29,743 bases of DNA from Coriobacteriaceae bacterium AF45-21 (GCA_027682925.1 JAQCYU010000029.1:1-29743), one strand, 5' to 3'. Counted from the first letter of the stretch, positions 16,402 to 25,453 are shown. Notes: generated by a model from the letters alone, not told the origin. Made by a program: numbers and translations.

Positions 16402-17423
16402 ATGACGGCAAGCGACGCGACCGCGACAATTAAAAAGGGGGCGCCCGAGCCCGGTTTCGATAAAACGGCTCAGCGCATCCTCAACCTTTTCTTTGTACTC
16501 AACAGTTCTCCCGAACCGCTGACGACCGAGCAAATCGTCCTGGATTCCGATCTGGGATACGGCTCGGGCAATATCGACTCAGACAAGCGCAAGTTCCGCC
16601 GCGATCGCGACAAGCTGCTCGAACGCGGTATCGTTATCAGGGAGGTTCGTGCTGCCGGAGCGCAGGAAACCGAGGAGAGCGCGTGGACGATCGACCGCGA
16701 GCACACGTTTGCCGCGGGTGGTCTCATCACCGCAGACGATGCCGACATCCTGCTCAATGCCATCGACCAGACACTCGCGGCGGGCTCATCCGCCTTTGCC
16801 GCGCCGCTTGCCGACATTCGCTCCAAGATTGCCTACCTCACCGGCATGTCGACGACAGGAGAGGCACCGATTCGCCGCTCTCCCGCCGTCGATGCGGTAT
16901 GGAGCGCCTTTGCCGAGCGTTGCGCGCTGCGCTTTTTGTACCAAAACGGGCGCGGTGAACAACGCGAGCGGACCGTTTGCGTCTACGGCATGTTCGAGCG
17001 CGAGGGCGCGGCGTACTTCTGCGGCCTCGACAATGCCACCGACAATATCAGAACATTCCGCTGCGACCGCATCGTTCGCGCCTGGAGACCTTCGAGGCCT
17101 ACGCCATCCCTGCGGATTTCAACCTCAACGATTACTTATTCTTTGACTTCGATTTTGCCGACCGCCCACCCGTTTCAGCTACGTTCTCGTTCGCGCGTGA
17201 AGCGCAGGCCGATATGATCAGCGGTCTCACACGCGGGCGAGGTGAGCTCGCACACACCGATTCGGGATGGACCTGGACCGTTGACGTGCGCGACCTTGAA
17301 GCCGCAGCCTCGTTTTGCATGGCTCATGCCATGGATGGCATGAGGCCCGTCGCCCCCGATTCCCTCAAGCGGGCGTGGAATCACCTCATCGAAAGGACGG
17401 TGCACGAGCATGCCCGTGCGTAA
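16402..17423 (+). CDS. WYL-domain transcription regulator, PafB-like, frame broken near 17084
   Basis: With one G restored (CCTGGAGACC read as CCTGGGAGACC) this is a 340-residue regulator. It has an N-terminal winged-helix region (about 20-85; AQRILNLFFVLNSSPEPLTTEQIV and DSDKRKFRRDRDKLLERGI), then a WYL-type ligand or nucleic-acid sensing domain (about 170-245; LRFLYQNGRGEQRERTVCVYG... RTFRCDRIVRAWETFEAY), then a C-terminal extension. The next gene is a second WYL regulator whose start overlaps this stop by 14 bases. In mycobacteria such a pair, PafB and PafC, forms a heterodimer activating DNA-damage genes independently of LexA (family knowledge). The ATG at 16402 follows GAGGA. The gap of about 200 bases to the divergent M28-like gene should hold both promoters. 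Confidence 0.82.
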
Positions 17424-18327
17424 ACTCACCAGCGAGCAAAGACTCTCGCGCGCCATCGACATCATGGAGGCCCTCTACGCTGCCGGCGAGAACGGCATGA
17501 CACGAGACGAGCTTTGCAGCCGCTTTGATATCACGGGGGCATCGCTCGACGAGATTCTCGAGATCGTCTCAACACTTGCGGACCGAGAATCGGGCGCACG
17601 TATTATCTGCGAACGCTGCGGCGAGTGCGTGGTCCTAACCGGTGATGCGGGACGCGTGCTACCGCTGCGCCTGAGTGCCGCCGAGGGCGCTGTGCTCAAC
17701 CATGAACTTGAATCATTGGGGATCGAACCCCAAGCGGCGGCTCGAATACGGCGCGCCCTTCTTCCCAAAGAGCTCGGATACAACCAGCGCGTCTTTGACA
17801 CCGTCGCCCACGGATCGCACTGGCAGCAGCTGAGCTGCGCCATTCGGGACGGCGTTCGCTGCCGCATCTCGTATCGCTCGATGGATGACACGCAGGCGCG
17901 CGAGCGTTTGGTCGACCCCTTGCGCATCACAGCAAACGGCGACCAAACGTATCTGATTGCCTGGGATGTCGCGGTCGACGAACAGCGTACCTATCGTATG
18001 GATAAAATCGAGGGCCTGGTCTTGACCGACGACTCCGTCGTGCGCCACGCACCGGAGCCCGCGACCCTCCACGAGTCCCTCGCCCAGGCGGAGCAGAGCG
18101 CGAAGCTTCTCATGCCGCACGCCTTGGCAGAGCGCCTAGACTGGCCCGGCATCATGTCGATTGAACCCAATGGGGCGGACAGCTCAACAGTGAATGTACG
18201 CTACGGCTCCGAGCGCTGGCTGTTAAGCCAGGTAATCGCAGCGGGCGGGGCCATCCGCATCTTGGATGACCCCGCCCTGTCAGGGCGTCTGTGCGATATG
18301 GCAAAATCACTCGTCTGTCCGCTTTAG
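17410..18327 (+). CDS. WYL-domain transcription regulator, PafC-like
   Basis: Intact 305-residue partner of the preceding regulator. It has an N-terminal helix-turn-helix (about 5-60; LSRAIDIMEALYAAGENGMTRDEL), a middle linker, a WYL domain (about 145-205; CRISYRSMD, ERLVDPLRI, DQTYLIAWD, QRTYRMDKIEGL) and a WCX-like C-terminal domain (about 225-305; VRYGSERWLLSQVI). The WYL tripeptide itself reads TYLIAWD here. The start overlaps the upstream stop by 14 bases, giving translational coupling. Its TAG stop overlaps the TAA stop of the convergent dinG-family gene by two bases. No terminator with a T-run lies between them. Confidence 0.88.
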   Translation: MPVRKLTSEQRLSRAIDIMEALYAAGENGMTRDELCSRFDITGASLDEILEIVSTLADRESGARIICERCGECVVLTGDAGRVLPLRLSAAEGAVLNHELESLGIEPQAAARIRRALLPKELGYNQRVFDTVAHGSHWQQLSCAIRDGVRCRISYRSMDDTQARERLVDPLRITANGDQTYLIAWDVAVDEQRTYRMDKIEGLVLTDDSVVRHAPEPATLHESLAQAEQSAKLLMPHALAERLDWPGIMSIEPNGADSSTVNVRYGSERWLLSQVIAAGGAIRILDDPALSGRLCDMAKSLVCPL

Positions 18328-21218
18328 CGGCGCCGCTCGTGGCGTGCACGCCACAGCTGTAGATAGTGCCCGATTTGTGCCGATTCGATGCGCTGGTAGG
18401 AACTCGTGGGCAGTGACGTTAAGAATTTCTTGCCGTAACCCTTCGTCACCAGGCGCGGGTCGGCCAAGATGAGTACGCCGCAATCGGTCGATAAGCGAAT
18501 GAGGCGACCGGCTGCCTGCTTGACCTCGAGCACGGCCTCGGGCAGCGAATAGCGCGCCCAAGCGCGGTCTTCGCGCAGATTGCGCTCGCATGAGAGCGGG
18601 TCTGTGGGGCTCGAGAACGGCAGCTTGGGGATGATGACGCAGCGCAGCGTCTCGCCGCTGGCGTCAAACCCTTCCCAAAAGGCCTTAAGCGCAAAGAGCG
18701 ACGAGGTCGGTTCGTTGATAAAGCGATCGCGCAGGCGGCGAGGAGACGAGTTGCGCTGCTGGCAGTTGAGTTCCAGGCCCGCACGAGCCATCTTGGGCTC
18801 GACGCGATCGTACAGCTCCTCCATATCACGCCTGTTGGTGAACAGCGTGAGCACCGAGCCGCCCATGGCAAGATGAGCGTCGACCAGCACGCACTCGAGC
18901 GCCGAAAGATAGCCTTCACGGTCGCGCGGATCGGGAATATCCCCAGCCACGACCACGGCCATATTCGAATCGAAGTCGTAGCTCGAATCCAAGTGCAGCG
19001 ACGATGATGTCGAGGCACCGATGCGATCGAGCCCGACGGCGTGGTTAAAGTGCTCAAAGCTCTTGGAAACCGTCATGGTCGCCGATGCAAAGATAGCCGT
19101 GTGAACCTCGGGCAGCCACTCGGTTGCCAAGGCCTCGCCAATATCGATGCGCTCCGCGGTCATCGACTCGCCGCCGGCGCGCAATCTGCGATTGACTTGC
19201 AACGAGTACACGTAGTGTTCGTCGGTACCGTCGATGATGAGTTTGAGGTTCTCGGCAAGCTCATACAGGCGGCGCGAGATATCACCCAGGTCGACAACAA
19301 CCTCGGGCTTGTCGGCGGCAACGGCTTGTACCAGCGCGTCGACGCTCTTGTCAGCTTGTTCCAATGCGTCGATGGCAGTGTAGGCCGACTGTAAGAAATC
19401 ATGCCAGTCGTCAGATTCGCGCAGCTCGGGGCCAATCCATAGGTTCGCATTGTCATAGCCCCCGCGGGCACGGCGGCCAAGCTCGCGAACGCCGTCAAAC
19501 ACATCGGCAATCGCCATGCTCGCACGCACAACTGTCGACGTCGCCTTGGCGGTAAGACCCAGGTAGAGCGTAGAGCCCTCCGAGGTTGCCAAATCGCGGG
19601 AAACCTGACTCAGAGCACCGGTGCTCGAGCCACCCAGGCGCTCAAACAGAACGCGCGATTCATCCGCCGACACCACGCGCGCCCATTGACGGCGCGCCTC
19701 GCGCTCGATGGAGTGGGCCTCATCGATTACCCAGTGACGAATCGGAGGCAAGATTCTGCCCTCGGCCGCAACATTGCGGAACAACAGGGAATGGTTGGTG
19801 ACCACCACATCGGCATGCGCCGCGCGACGACGGGCGCCGTGGACCAGGCATTTATCGGGGAAAAACGGGCAGAGGCGACGGGCGCACTCGCGCGACGCCG
19901 TCGTAAAGTCGGGACGGTTGACGCTGCGCCAGCGAATGCCCAGCGAGTCGAGGTCGCCATCGGCCGACTGACACACGTACGCCATGATGACCGCGACTGC
20001 CGTAAGCGTGTCGGCAGGATCACGCTTAGTCGTAATTTCGACTTGGCCGCGGCTCATGCGCTCAATCTTGCGCAAGCATGGATAGTGGTCATAGCCCTTG
20101 AGGGCGTAAAACGATAGACCTCCGTCCAGCTGCTCGGCAAGTTTGGGCAGCTCGTGATACATGAGCTGGTCGGCAAGATTATTCGATTTAGTTGCGATAC
20201 CAACCGTGATGTTGTTGCGGCGCGCGGCCTCGGCAAAAGGCACCAGGTAAGCCATCGATTTGCCGACGCCCGTCCCCGCCTCAATCACGCGATGCGTTCC
20301 CGTAACGAGTGCGTCACGAACCTCGAGCGCCATCGCAATCTGCTCATCGCGCGGCTCGTACGTGGGATACATGCGATTAACCAGGCCGCCCGGGGCATAG
20401 TCCGCCTCGATTTTCTCGCGGCTCGGCATCTTAAGGACCGGCAATTCGTCGGCGTCCACCCGATCATCGGCGCGATCGGCCTTGAGTACGTCGGCGCGGG
20501 CGGCGCTGAGAGAGAAGATGGAACCGGGGTTCTGCCCCGCCAAGAACGAGAAGATGGGACGATAGGACCAGGGTACGTCGGGGTGCATGTCGGCCAGGCG
20601 CGCCATCAAGCCCTGAGGCAAGTCGGTGAGCGCCACGAGCAACACGCGCCACACACCACACAAGGCGTCGACATCGGCGTTGGCGCGGTGGGACACCGAG
20701 TCGCAGCCAAACAGGTCGGCCATGAAAGACAGTTTATGCGAGGCCAGGCGCGGAAGCGCGATGCGCGACAGTGCCAGCGAATCGATCCAGATGTCGCTGA
20801 CGTTGACGCCGCCCTTGACCGACTCGATAAACGAACGGTCGAAGGTGGCGTTATGTGCGATTACCGGGCAGCCGCCGACAAAATCGGCGAGAGCGGCGAC
20901 AGCCTCAACGGCCGACGGGGCATCTGCCACATCGGCGTTTGTAATGCTCGTGAGCTCAGTAATCTCGGCGGGAATCAGCTGCTTGGGATGCACGAAGGTA
21001 TCGAAGCGATCGACAACCTCGCGGCCCGAAAGGCGAGCCGCCGATATCTCGATAAGCTCGTTGTCCTGCACCGAAAGACCCGTGGTCTCGGTATCGAGGA
21101 CGATAACGTCTTCCTCGATGAGGCCAAACGATTGGGTTTTGGCGCGCTCGGCAAGCGTGGCATAGGAGTCGATGACAAACTGCGGCGTTCCTGACGAAAC
21201 CGCGTCCTCGATTAGCAT
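18324..21218 (-). CDS. dinG: DinG-family exonuclease-helicase
   Basis: Protein of 964 residues, close to the 900-950 usual for Gram-positive DinG. The N-terminal DEDDh 3'-5' exonuclease (about 36-195) has Asp42/Glu44 (LDTETTG), Asp127 (AHNATFDRSF) and His177/Asp182 (SHRANADVD). An XPD-like superfamily 2 helicase follows: Walker A at 314-321 (AGTGVGKS), DEAH at 499-502, and late motifs VLTLFTNRRDME and a QAAGRLIR-type motif VI. Cys381, Cys445, Cys450 and Cys457 sit between Walker A and DEAH, where an Fe-S cluster lies in DinG/XPD helicases; the exonuclease-fused B. subtilis and S. aureus forms are usually described without one. The ATG overlaps the ddl stop (ATGCTAA), so it is coupled to ddl. 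Probably acts in repair or replication-conflict resolution. Confidence 0.9.
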   Translation of the reverse strand: MLIEDAVSSGTPQFVIDSYATLAERAKTQSFGLIEEDVIVLDTETTGLSVQDNELIEISAARLSGREVVDRFDTFVHPKQLIPAEITELTSITNADVADAPSAVEAVAALADFVGGCPVIAHNATFDRSFIESVKGGVNVSDIWIDSLALSRIALPRLASHKLSFMADLFGCDSVSHRANADVDALCGVWRVLLVALTDLPQGLMARLADMHPDVPWSYRPIFSFLAGQNPGSIFSLSAARADVLKADRADDRVDADELPVLKMPSREKIEADYAPGGLVNRMYPTYEPRDEQIAMALEVRDALVTGTHRVIEAGTGVGKSMAYLVPFAEAARRNNITVGIATKSNNLADQLMYHELPKLAEQLDGGLSFYALKGYDHYPCLRKIERMSRGQVEITTKRDPADTLTAVAVIMAYVCQSADGDLDSLGIRWRSVNRPDFTTASRECARRLCPFFPDKCLVHGARRRAAHADVVVTNHSLLFRNVAAEGRILPPIRHWVIDEAHSIEREARRQWARVVSADESRVLFERLGGSSTGALSQVSRDLATSEGSTLYLGLTAKATSTVVRASMAIADVFDGVRELGRRARGGYDNANLWIGPELRESDDWHDFLQSAYTAIDALEQADKSVDALVQAVAADKPEVVVDLGDISRRLYELAENLKLIIDGTDEHYVYSLQVNRRLRAGGESMTAERIDIGEALATEWLPEVHTAIFASATMTVSKSFEHFNHAVGLDRIGASTSSSLHLDSSYDFDSNMAVVVAGDIPDPRDREGYLSALECVLVDAHLAMGGSVLTLFTNRRDMEELYDRVEPKMARAGLELNCQQRNSSPRRLRDRFINEPTSSLFALKAFWEGFDASGETLRCVIIPKLPFSSPTDPLSCERNLREDRAWARYSLPEAVLEVKQAAGRLIRLSTDCGVLILADPRLVTKGYGKKFLTSLPTSSYQRIESAQIGHYLQLWRARHERRR
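18326..18354. repeat. Two adjacent perfect palindromes at convergent gene ends
   Basis: AGCGGCGCCGCT (18326-18337) and GTGGCGTGCACGCCAC (18339-18354) lie side by side at the junction where the WYL operon and dinG run into each other. Both can fold on either transcript. There is no T-run, so a bidirectional terminator role is inference. Confidence 0.5.
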
Positions 21219-22176
21219 GCAATGCCCGCTCGACGAAGACCCATACGGATCAGGCTGTCACAGACCTGCGGGAACGTCATGTCGTCGGTGTGGCGGATTT
21301 CATCCGGATACAGCGACGTATCGGTCATGCCGGGAATGGTATTGGTCTCGAGGATGACGGGGCCATCCTCGCTCACGATAAAGTCGCTGCGCGAGATACC
21401 CAGGCAGCCGAGTGCCTTATGGGCAGCACAGGCGAGCTCCTGAGCACGAGCGTAGTTCTCGGGCGAAATCTGTGCCGGAATGCGATGGATATCCGTGGGG
21501 TCGACATACTTCACGTCCAGATCGTAGAACTCGCAGTCCTCGGGCTTGCGGATCTCAACGATCGGCAGAGCGCGCACGTCATCCTCGCCGTATACGCCGA
21601 CGGTGATCTCGGTACCCTCGATGCACTTCTCGACCAGCACCTTGTCGCCGTACTCAAACGCCTTGGCGATTGCCGCGGGCAGCTCGGAGGCTCATGGACC
21701 AGGGAAATGCCATAGCTGGAACCGTTTACGGCCGGCTTCACAAAGCAGCGCTCGCCACAAACCTCAACGATATGATCGATATCGACTTCATCGCCTACCT
21801 CGAGCGCAAGGCCGGGGGCAATGGGAATGCCCGCCTTTGCGTACAGGAGTTTAGAGACCTCCTTGTCGGCACCGCAAGCGCTGGCAAGCACGCCCGAGGC
21901 CGTGTAGGGGATACCCAAGGTCTCCATGGCACCCTGCATGGCGCCATCCTCACCGCCGGCGCCGTGCATGGCGATAAACGCCACGTCGAAACCACCGGTC
22001 GCCATGGTTACCATAAAATCATCGGCAGCCGTGTCGAGCAGCTCCACCGAAGTGTAGCCGGCCTCCTTCAGGGCCACCACGACGTTCTTTCCCGAATTGA
22101 GCGAGATCTCGCGCTCAGCGGAATGACCGCCCGCCAAGACCGCTACGTGCATGTTCTCTAGGCTTTTACCCGGCAT
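21212..22176 (-). CDS. ddl: D-alanine--D-alanine ligase, frame broken near 21688
   Basis: Joins two D-alanines for the peptidoglycan precursor, a cytoplasmic ATP-grasp enzyme. With one C restored (GAGCCTCCGAG read as GAGCCCTCCGAG) it is 321 residues, normal length. Landmarks: N-terminal VAVLAGGHSAEREISLNSG, the HG substrate motif AMHGAGGEDGAMQG, ATP-grasp KPAVNGSSYGISLV, EKCIEGTEITVGVYG, and the C-terminal metal and catalytic segment ILETNTIPGMT. The omega-loop segment YDLDVKY keeps the Tyr of KY that marks D-Ala-D-Ala rather than D-Ala-D-lactate specificity. The ATG at 22176 has AGGAGGAG upstream. A TACAAT box at 22217-22222 on this strand is a possible -10. The stop overlaps the dinG start. 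The broken frame in an essential gene points to a sequence error. Confidence 0.9.
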
Positions 22177-22261
22177 GGGCAGACTCCTCCTCTATAATTT
22201 CTGCAGCTGATACCATATTGTAGCGATACCCTCTACGTTTCCCCAAAATCGAAAGGCTTCC

Positions 22262-23314
22262 ATGAATCCCAGGACTAAATCTCAGGACATTCGCGACTTG
22301 AGCCAAAACGATATTCGCGAGCTTGTGGCCGAACTTGGCCAGCCCGCCTTCCGCGCAAAGCAGCTCATCGAATGGGTCTTTGAGAAGAACGTTTGTTCGT
22401 TTGACGATATGACCAACCTTCCCAAGGCTTTCCGCGAGCAGCTTAAAGGAGCTTTTGCCTTTGACACGCCGACTGAACTCACCAAGCAGGTTTCCAAAGA
22501 TGGCTCTCGCAAGTATCTGCTCGAGTACCACGACGGCATTTCCGTTGAGACTGTCGGCATGCCCCGTCGTAACAAGCTTTCCGTCTGCGTTTCCACCCAG
22601 GCAGGCTGTGGCATGGGCTGCGCCTTTTGCGCCACCGGTCTCAACGGCCTCAAGCGCTCTCTGACCGCTCAAGAGATCGTCGACCAGGTACTTCATGTAT
22701 CCAACGACTTTGGCGAGCGTGCCACGAGCGTTGTCTTCATGGGCCAGGGCGAGCCGTTCGCCAACTACGACGAGGTTCTCAAGGCACTGCGTATCCTCAA
22801 CGACCCCGATGGCATCGGTATCGGCGCCCGTCATCTCACCGTCTCTACCAGCGGCGTTATTCCCGGTATTCGCAAATTTGCCGACATCCCCGAGCAGTTC
22901 ACGCTTGCCGTTTCCCTGCATTCCGCCATCCAGTCGACGCGCAATAAGCTCATGCCCGGTGTTAAGAAGTACACGCTGCTCCGCCTTCACGAGGCACTTC
23001 AGCTCTACACCGAAAAGACTGGCCGCCGCCCGACCTATGAATATGCCATGATCGAAGGCGTCAACGATACGAATCCCGAGATGCAGGCACTCTGCGACTT
23101 CTGCGAAGGAACGCTGTGCCACGTTAACCTGATTCAGCTTAACGACATCGAGGGCAGCCCGCTCAAGCCGTCGCCGATTCATAAGGTCGAGGATCTTCAG
23201 CGTCGCCTTGAGTCTCGTGGCATCGAGACCACAATCCGTAATTCTCGCGGCAATGATATTGATGCCGCCTGCGGTCAGCTGAAGCAACGTTTCAAGGTCC
23301 AGAAGAACGCATAG
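22262..23314 (+). CDS. rlmN: Dual-specificity 23S rRNA/tRNA adenine-C2 methyltransferase
   Basis: Radical-SAM enzyme of 350 residues that methylates C2 of A2503 in 23S rRNA and A37 of some tRNAs. The Fe-S motif is CGMGCAFC (Cys116, Cys120, Cys123). Cys337 in NDIDAACGQL is the methyl-carrying cysteine, and Cys109 (LSVCVSTQ) corresponds to the second catalytic cysteine. FMGQGEPFANYD, ARHLTVSTSG and VSLHS are further family motifs. The frame is intact. The ATG at 22262 has AAAGG upstream. Divergent from ddl and apparently a single-gene unit; a hairpin follows at 23358-23382. Confidence 0.96.
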   Translation: MNPRTKSQDIRDLSQNDIRELVAELGQPAFRAKQLIEWVFEKNVCSFDDMTNLPKAFREQLKGAFAFDTPTELTKQVSKDGSRKYLLEYHDGISVETVGMPRRNKLSVCVSTQAGCGMGCAFCATGLNGLKRSLTAQEIVDQVLHVSNDFGERATSVVFMGQGEPFANYDEVLKALRILNDPDGIGIGARHLTVSTSGVIPGIRKFADIPEQFTLAVSLHSAIQSTRNKLMPGVKKYTLLRLHEALQLYTEKTGRRPTYEYAMIEGVNDTNPEMQALCDFCEGTLCHVNLIQLNDIEGSPLKPSPIHKVEDLQRRLESRGIETTIRNSRGNDIDAACGQLKQRFKVQKNA

Positions 23315-23333
23315 GGGAGTCTGCGTCCCATAA

Positions 23334-23349
23334 CGTTTCATGTGAAACA
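23334..23349. promoter_or_regulatory. Degenerate parS-like site
   Basis: CGTTTCATGTGAAACA differs from the canonical ParB-binding palindrome TGTTTCACGTGAAACA at two of 16 positions. It lies just after rlmN and about 2.1 kb from the main parS cluster. A half-site TGTTTCAC follows at 23385-23392. Confidence 0.6.
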
Positions 23350-23357
23350 TCCGACAG

Positions 23358-23382
23358 CCTGGTTGCAAATAATGCAACCAGG
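23358..23382 (+). terminator. Hairpin after rlmN
   Basis: CCTGGTTGCA pairs perfectly with TGCAACCAGG around AATAA, about 45 bases after the rlmN stop, followed by GCTGTTTCACTT. The T-rich tail is imperfect, so it is a likely rather than certain terminator. Confidence 0.6.
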
Positions 23383-23446
23383 GCTGTTTCACTTATATTC
23401 ATGCTATTGGATTTGATTTACATAAGGTTAGTTATATGGCCAAAAT

Positions 23447-23484
23447 AAGGGGTCCTTGTCTCATGAATCAGACAAGGACCCCTT
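23447..23484 (-). terminator. Terminator of the rsmG-parA-parB operon
   Basis: AAGGGGTCCTTGTC pairs perfectly with GACAAGGACCCCTT around a 10-base loop, followed on the minus strand by ATTTTGG. It lies 28 bases after the stop of the last gene of the operon. The stem could also stop plus-strand transcripts. Confidence 0.75.
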
Positions 23485-23503
23485 CAAAACAGGTAAGTAA
23501 TTG

Positions 23504-23515
23504 TTAGGTACCTAA
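23504..23515. repeat. 12-bp palindrome TTAGGTACCTAA, copy 1
   Basis: Perfect palindrome overlapping the stop codon of the small membrane protein gene. An identical copy lies at 27004-27015. Confidence 0.6.
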
Positions 23516-23766
23516 TAGCCAACATTTTCCCACTGATGGTTAACCCAGTCTTGGTTGATCTTGGGATTCTTAGTCACCTGAGCAGTGCGCATAGCGACAT
23601 CTTCGGTCATAACATCCATTTTCTTCTTAGATGTATCGACGATATCCTGAGCGCCACGCAGCAGTCGACCGCGCAGTTCATCATCTGTCGCAATCTTATA
23701 ACCCGCAAAAGCACCAGCAGCGACAGTGGTTGCCAATGCAATGACTGCGAGAACCTTACTCTTCAT
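23512..23766 (-). CDS. Small single-pass membrane protein coupled to parB
   Basis: Not a named family that I recognise. It has 84 residues: a transmembrane helix or uncleaved signal at about 4-26 (KVLAVIALATTVAAGAFAGYKI), then a charged, helix-prone region (DDELRGRLLRGAQDIVDTSKKKMD) and a C-terminal VNHQWENVGY. The layout resembles short YtxH-type proteins, but similarity is only in texture. The ATG at 23766 has AGGAGG at good spacing and overlaps the parB stop by 11 bases, so it is made with ParB. I rejected the six-codon longer start at 23784 because the Shine-Dalgarno lies inside it. A strong hairpin ends the operon downstream. A role at the membrane in chromosome segregation is possible but unproven. 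Confidence 0.75.
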   Translation of the reverse strand: MKSKVLAVIALATTVAAGAFAGYKIATDDELRGRLLRGAQDIVDTSKKKMDVMTEDVAMRTAQVTKNPKINQDWVNHQWENVGY

Positions 23767-24660
23767 CCTGATCCTCCTGCCCAAATTGAATCATTTCGCC
23801 AAGGATACGGGAGAGCTCTTCTTCGTCTTTGAACTCGATTTCAATTTTATTCTTGCCACGCGAGCTCTTCACACGTACATTCGTGTTGAAAACTTGACGA
23901 AGGACTCGAGCGGCCTTTTTGAATGACTGAGGTGTTGCTGGCCTCGGAGTCCTTAGCGTATCTCCGGCAGAAAACAACGGAGCAAGATTTTCTGTCGCTC
24001 TAACGGAAAGACCTTCTGCAACAACCTTCTCAGCAAGTCGAATCCTGGCATCTTCATATGGAACTGCAAGAATCGCTCTTGCATGGCCCGCAGTAAGCTT
24101 GCCCTCGAAAATCATCTGCTGTACAACGTCTGGAAGATCTAGCAAACGAAGTGAATTAGTGATTGACGAACGAGACTTACTGACAGCCTTTGATAACGCC
24201 TCCTGAGTCATGCCGCTGGCATCAATGAGCTGACGATAGCCCTTTGCCTCTTCGACGGGATTCAAATCAGAACGTTGAAGATTCTCGATAAGAGCAAGAG
24301 CGAGCATCTCCTCATCATTAACTTCCTTAATGATGACAGGCAGTTCCTCAAGACCAGCAAGCTTTGACGCCTGGTAACGGCGCTCACCAGCGATGATCTC
24401 ATAGCCGTTTCCATGCTTGCGCACCAACAGCGGCTGCAAAACGCCATGTTCTTGAATCGACTCGCTCAACTCTCGAAGTTCAGTTTCGTTAAAGTGAATT
24501 CGCGGCTGATTAGGGTTGGGAACGATATCCTCAATAGGCAATTTAGTTTCAGATGCTGCATTTGAGCCGACGCAGCTGAACCACCGGTCTCATACTCGGC
24601 CTCTGAGACCAAAGCATTGAGTCCACGTCCCAATCCTCCACGTTTCTTTGCACTAGGCAC
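23756..24660 (-). CDS. parB: Chromosome-partitioning protein ParB, frame broken near 24567
   Basis: CTP-dependent DNA clamp that loads at parS and spreads to organise the origin. With one G or C restored in TCGGCTCAAATG it is 301 residues, usual length. The N-terminus has the basic ParA-stimulating segment KKRGGLGRGLNAL. The CTP-binding fold has IVPNPNQPR, GYEIIAGERRYQAS and LIENLQRSDLNPVEEA. The central helix-turn-helix that reads parS is TQEALSKAVSKSRSSITN, and the C-terminal dimerisation region ends in acidic GQEDQDEE. The GTG at 24660 overlaps the parA stop (GTGCCTAG). The break falls in the poorly conserved linker between the N-terminal segment and the CTPase domain. Confidence 0.92.
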
Positions 24661-25453
24661 GCTTGATCACCTCTTTTGCAAGGTTCATATACGCTTTTGC
24701 ACCCTTATTTTGAGGCGCATAAGTAATTACCGGTTCTCCAAAAGACGGAGCTTCGGAGATTTTTACGGTACGGGGAATTAGAGTCTTAAAAGCCTTATCA
24801 CCAAAGTACGATTGAACCTCCTCAACAACCTGATTCGACAGAGAAGTACGCGAGTCATACATGGTCATAAGCACGCCATAGGTGTCTAATCCCTTGTTCA
24901 GACGTGATTTGACCATCTTCATTGACTCAAGTAGCTTCGTAACGCCCTCAAGTGCATAATACTCGCACTGAATCGGAATCAAAACGCTATCTGCTGCAGT
25001 CAAAGCGTTGATGGTAAGCAGGCCGAGCGAAGGAGGACAGTCAATGAAAATAAAATCGAACTCGTCTTGAATGGGCTCAAGCAAATCTTTGAGGCGGGTT
25101 TCACGAGCAATTGCGCTTACGAGCTCAATTTCGGCGCCTGCAAGCTGAATTGTAGCAGGAATCACAAATACTTTTTTGCAATTTGTATCAAGAACAAGCG
25201 ATTCTGCCGGTACATCATTCAACAATGCATCATAGATGCAGTGATCAAGATCTTCTTTTTCAATTCCAAATCCACTGGTGCTGTTTCCCTGAGGATCAAA
25301 ATCGGCAATCAGTGTCTTACGACCCTGTTCACCCAGTGCTGCTGCAAGGTTTACAGCTGTCGTTGACTTACCGACGCCACCTTTTTGATTGATGATTGCA
25401 ATAATACGCGTGTCTTTTGCGTTCTTTGAACGCTTAACGTCGCGAAATCCCAC
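24653..25453 (-). CDS. parA: Chromosome-partitioning ATPase ParA (Soj)
   Basis: ATPase of 266 residues that binds DNA non-specifically and moves ParB-parS complexes. It has the deviant Walker A KGGVGKSTTAVNLAAAL (signature lysine first), ADFDPQGNSTSGFG, Walker B FDFIFIDCPPSLGLLTINAL, and the C-terminal KISEAPSFGEPVITYAP. The frame is intact. The GTG at 25453 has AGGAGGG four to five bases upstream. The leader carries two parS-type palindromes, so ParB binding may repress its own operon (inference). Local base composition is lower in GC than elsewhere in the window, as for parB and rsmG. Confidence 0.96.
   Translation of the reverse strand: MGFRDVKRSKNAKDTRIIAIINQKGGVGKSTTAVNLAAALGEQGRKTLIADFDPQGNSTSGFGIEKEDLDHCIYDALLNDVPAESLVLDTNCKKVFVIPATIQLAGAEIELVSAIARETRLKDLLEPIQDEFDFIFIDCPPSLGLLTINALTAADSVLIPIQCEYYALEGVTKLLESMKMVKSRLNKGLDTYGVLMTMYDSRTSLSNQVVEEVQSYFGDKAFKTLIPRTVKISEAPSFGEPVITYAPQNKGAKAYMNLAKEVIKRA

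Noticed and set aside
20154..21194. 346-codon plus-strand frame opposite dinG
   Set aside because: Antisense to intact exonuclease and helicase motifs.
22166..23392. 408-codon minus-strand frame opposite rlmN
   Set aside because: rlmN on the plus strand shows all radical-SAM motifs; the minus frame has no motif or start site.
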